A DNA stretch of 35,559 nt. Source: Paludibacteraceae bacterium (GTDB taxonomy: Bacteria > Bacteroidota > Bacteroidia > Bacteroidales > Paludibacteraceae). The translations under genes and the position numbers were made by a program. The notes beneath the pieces are model-generated. The model worked only from the letters and a program-made list of their open reading frames with translations. It did no database searches and was not told the DNA's origin. The stretch lies in contig JAGCLW010000063.1 of assembly GCA_017646805.1 (NCBI GenBank), positions 1 to 35,559 of the forward strand. Reading direction: 5' to 3'. This document shows positions 33,009-35,559 of this stretch, one piece after another. Each line of letters starts with the position of its first letter. The stretch's first letter is position 1.

Positions 33009-35444
33009 GTGAAAGTAATGAAATTTGGCGGAACGTCCGTAGGTTCCGTAGCTAGTATCTTGAGTGTAAAACAAATAGTGGAAAACCAAAAAGAACCCGT
33101 AATTGTAGTTGTTTCGGCTCTTGGAGGTATAACGGATAAATTGATTGCCACGGCACAAATTGCAGCGGCAGGAAATGCTACATATAAAGAAGAATTTAAG
33201 TCAATTAAATTTCGTCATTATGAAGTTGCTTCCGGAGTTTTGGCAGAAGAAAAAGTTTCTTCTGTGATGACGAAAATGGAAGCTCTTTTTGAAGAATTGT
33301 TTTCAGTATATGCTAAAATTTATTCTTTATCTTCTTTGTCAAATGAAGATAAAGATTGTGTTGTTAGTTTTGGCGAACGATTGTCTTCATTTTTAATTTC
33401 AGAAGTGATTGATGGTTGTGAGTATGCGTATAGTCCTGATTTTATCAAGACAAAAACGACATTTGGAAAACATTCGTTAGATGTAAAAGTTACTTCGGAA
33501 TGTATTTCTGAAATTTTTAAGAATCGTTCATTTGATACGATTCTTGTTCCCGGATTTATAGCAAAAGATAAGGAGACGGGAATAATAACAAATCTTGGTC
33601 GTGGAGGATCAGATTATACTGCGGCAATTTTGGCTGCTGAATTAGGAGCTACACAACTTGAGATTTGGACTGACGTAGATGGATTTATGACAGCAGATCC
33701 TCGAGTGATCAGTAAAGCGTATGTTATTGATCGTTTGAGTTTTGTGGAAGCGATGGAATTGTGTAATTTCGGAGCAAAAGTGATTTATCCGCCAACGATT
33801 TTTCCTGTTTATCATAAGAATATTCCAATTATTATTAAAAATACATTTAATCCATCAGCTCCGGGAACGTATATTTCTCGAGACAAAGAAGATTCTACGC
33901 AATCTATCAAAGGAATTTCTTCAATCAATGATACCGCTTTGGTGACGATGCAAGGAATGGGAATGGTTGGTGTGACTGGAGTCAGTTGTCGATTGTTTGG
34001 TGTTTTAGCGAAATATGGTATTAGTGCGTTTTTTATTTCGCAAGCGGCATCGGAAAATACGATTTCGATTGGAGTGACAAACGATCAGGCAGAGTTGGCG
34101 GTAGAAGTGATTAGTCAGGAGTTTGCGTATGAGTTGTCTGTGGGAGAAATCAATCGTGTCAAAGCAGAAAAAAATCTGGCGACAATTGCTGTTGTCGGAG
34201 ATAATATGAAACGAATTCCGGGTATTTCCGGTAAACTTTTCGGAACTCTTGGAAATAATGGAATCAATGTCATTGCGATAGCACAAGGAGCCTCTGAAAC
34301 AAATATATCTTTTGTTACGGATTCAAAATCTCTTCGTAAAGCATTGAATGTAATTCATGAGTCATTTTTCCTTTCAGAATATAAAGAGATAAACGTTTTC
34401 CTTTGTGGAATTGGTACTGTTGGAAGTGGTTTATTAGAACAAATTTATGGTCAACAACCTAAATTGATGAATGAAAATCGATTAAAAATTAAGGTTGTTG
34501 GAATTGCTCGAGGCTCAAAAGTCTTGTTTGATCGCGAAGGAATTGACCTTTCTTGTTATAAGCAACGTCTTGAAGAAGAGGGAGTTGTGTCTTCTCCTAC
34601 GATTTTGAAAGAAGGAATTTTAGAAATGAATATTTTTAATTCCGTATTTGTAGATTGTACAGCAAGTGCAGAAATTGCCGCTTTGTATAAAGATTTGTTG
34701 TCGCATAACGTGTCGGTTGTTGCAGCGAATAAAATTGCCGCATCTTCAGAATATGCAAATTATCAAGAATTGAAGCAAATAGCAAGAGAGAAAGGTGTTA
34801 AATATTTGTTTGAAACGAATGTTGGAGCCGGTCTTCCAATTATCAACACGATGAATAGTTTGATTCATTCCGGAGATAAAATTGAGAAAATGGAAGCCGT
34901 TCTTTCTGGAACGTTGAATTATATTTTTAATACAATTAGTGCAGAAATACCGTTAAGCAAGGCGATTTTGATGAGTAAAGAAGCCGGATATGCAGAACCA
35001 GATCCTCGTATTGATCTTAGTGGGAAAGATGTGATTCGCAAATTGGTGATTCTTGCACGTGAGGCCGGATATAAAGTTGAACAATCTGACGTGAAGAAGA
35101 ATTTGTTTATTCCAAGTAAATATTTTGAAGGATCATTGGAAGATTTTTGGAATACTATTTCAGAATTAGATGAAGAATTTGAAATCAATCGAAAACGTCT
35201 TGAAAGCGAAAATAAAAAATATCGTTTTGTGGCGAAAATGGAATATGGCGAATGTTCTGTCGGATTGCAAGAAGTGAATTCTCAACTTCCTTTTTATGAT
35301 CTTGAAGGAAGCAATAATATCATTATGATTACAACAGAGCGATACCATGAATATCCAATGATAATAAAGGGTTATGGAGCAGGAGCGAGTGTGACGGCTG
35401 CGGGAGTCTTTGCAGATATTATTAGTATTGCCAATATTCGATAA
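33009..35444 (+). CDS. thrA: Bifunctional aspartokinase / homoserine dehydrogenase
   Basis: Catalyses the first and third steps from aspartate to threonine, methionine and isoleucine. In the 811 residues the kinase domain (about 1-300) has KFGGTSVGS at the N-terminus, VSFGERLSS, and TNLGRGGSDYTAAILAAELG. Two ACT regulatory domains (about 310-450) contain GMGMVGVTGV and GISGKLFGTL, implying feedback control, probably by threonine. The dehydrogenase domain (about 460-811) has the NAD(P) motif LCGIGTVGSGLLEQI, AANKIAASSEY, FETNVGAGLPIINT, LSGTLNYIF, and AGYAEPDPRIDLSGKD. The start used is GTG at 33009, with an ATG three codons later as alternative. Downstream thr genes are not next to it. Confidence 0.96.
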   Translation: MKVMKFGGTSVGSVASILSVKQIVENQKEPVIVVVSALGGITDKLIATAQIAAAGNATYKEEFKSIKFRHYEVASGVLAEEKVSSVMTKMEALFEELFSVYAKIYSLSSLSNEDKDCVVSFGERLSSFLISEVIDGCEYAYSPDFIKTKTTFGKHSLDVKVTSECISEIFKNRSFDTILVPGFIAKDKETGIITNLGRGGSDYTAAILAAELGATQLEIWTDVDGFMTADPRVISKAYVIDRLSFVEAMELCNFGAKVIYPPTIFPVYHKNIPIIIKNTFNPSAPGTYISRDKEDSTQSIKGISSINDTALVTMQGMGMVGVTGVSCRLFGVLAKYGISAFFISQAASENTISIGVTNDQAELAVEVISQEFAYELSVGEINRVKAEKNLATIAVVGDNMKRIPGISGKLFGTLGNNGINVIAIAQGASETNISFVTDSKSLRKALNVIHESFFLSEYKEINVFLCGIGTVGSGLLEQIYGQQPKLMNENRLKIKVVGIARGSKVLFDREGIDLSCYKQRLEEEGVVSSPTILKEGILEMNIFNSVFVDCTASAEIAALYKDLLSHNVSVVAANKIAASSEYANYQELKQIAREKGVKYLFETNVGAGLPIINTMNSLIHSGDKIEKMEAVLSGTLNYIFNTISAEIPLSKAILMSKEAGYAEPDPRIDLSGKDVIRKLVILAREAGYKVEQSDVKKNLFIPSKYFEGSLEDFWNTISELDEEFEINRKRLESENKKYRFVAKMEYGECSVGLQEVNSQLPFYDLEGSNNIIMITTERYHEYPMIIKGYGAGASVTAAGVFADIISIANIR

Positions 35445-35468
35445 TAGTTGTTTTTTTCTTGTGAGAAA

Positions 35469-35559
35469 ATGAAAAAAAATGTTTTTTTTCTTCTTCTTTT
35501 TATTTACTTATTGTAGTGTAAAAAAGAAGTGCAATTTCCTTCCAACAAAGAACAACGAG
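35469..35559 (+). pseudogene. Start of a lipoprotein-like gene with an in-frame TAG (cut by window)
   Basis: From the ATG at 35469 the frame reads MKKNVFFLLLFIYLL, then TAG (35514-35516), then CKKEVQFPSNKEQR to the window end. Without the TAG this would be a perfect lipoprotein signal peptide with the Cys exactly at the lipid position; a serine codon TCG changed to TAG is the simplest explanation. A different frame from an ATG at 35479 is open to the end (MFFFFFFLFTYCSVKKKCNF...), but its lipobox FTYC is poor. Runs of eight A and eight T nearby make a sequencing or slippage error possible. The family is unknown. Confidence 0.4.

Noticed and set aside
35469-35559. Recoding of TAG as a sense codon
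   Set aside because: rsmI, the M28-like and rhomboid genes end in TAG at expected positions, so TAG is used as a stop in this genome.
1-35559. CRISPR array, prophage, integrative element or toxin-antitoxin pair
   Set aside because: No regularly spaced short repeats with unique spacers, no integrase or transposase motifs, no attachment-site duplication at tRNA-Arg, and no recognisable toxin-antitoxin gene pair were seen.

Overview
This is an AT-rich chromosomal segment of a Bacteroidetes bacterium, most likely order Bacteroidales. The evidence is: recurring promoter -7 boxes of the form TATCTTTGC/TACCTTTGC; no Shine-Dalgarno-like sequence ahead of most genes; many short Lys/Lys-starting lipoprotein signal peptides; a BspA-type leucine-rich repeat surface protein; a GT3-type glycogen synthase next to an alpha-glucan phosphorylase; and the gene order rimP-nusA-infB-cvpA-sufBCD. 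Genus cannot be decided from what is visible. No phage, integrase, transposase, CRISPR array or rRNA was seen.

Layout. 1-2200: the left edge holds a minus-strand BspA-like repeat protein cut by the window, preceded by an unusual 900-base non-coding stretch. That stretch has a minus-strand promoter, a tiny ORF, and a strongly folded block with mutually exclusive pairings and an oligo-T terminator. 2200-3960: an OmpA/TPR lipoprotein. 3975-12670: one long operon for translation and iron-sulfur cluster assembly (rimP, nusA, infB, cvpA, sufB, sufC, sufD) with a terminator-like hairpin in its leader and a bidirectional terminator at its end. 12680-14660: a minus-strand pair, an AI-2E-family membrane protein and an MBL-fold hydrolase. 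14770-16180: a conserved unknown protein overlapping rsmI. 16230-19740: three envelope genes each ahead of a good terminator or promoter (coiled-coil lipoprotein, M28-like protein with altered active site, OmpA lipoprotein). 19740-25170: a closely packed run of dusB, rhomboid protease, membrane-anchored EEP phosphatase/nuclease-like protein, purE, folK and glycogen synthase, followed by glgP. 27900-32610: HU, then pyrH-frr-rsgA, then DUF177-rpmF-fabH. 32610-32810: a minus-strand tRNA-Arg(TCT) with its own promoter and terminator. 32880-35444: thrA (fused aspartokinase/homoserine dehydrogenase). 35469-end: the beginning of a lipoprotein-like gene that carries an in-frame TAG just before its presumed lipid-attachment cysteine.

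Most of the window is ordinary housekeeping content. The parts most worth a second look are the structured leader upstream of the BspA-like gene (1601-2001), the M28-like protein with two catalytic substitutions, the dusB gene with no usual start codon in the expected place, the terminator-like palindrome between the rimP promoter and rimP, and the interrupted lipoprotein at the right edge. All functional calls rest on reading motifs by eye; no database search was run.
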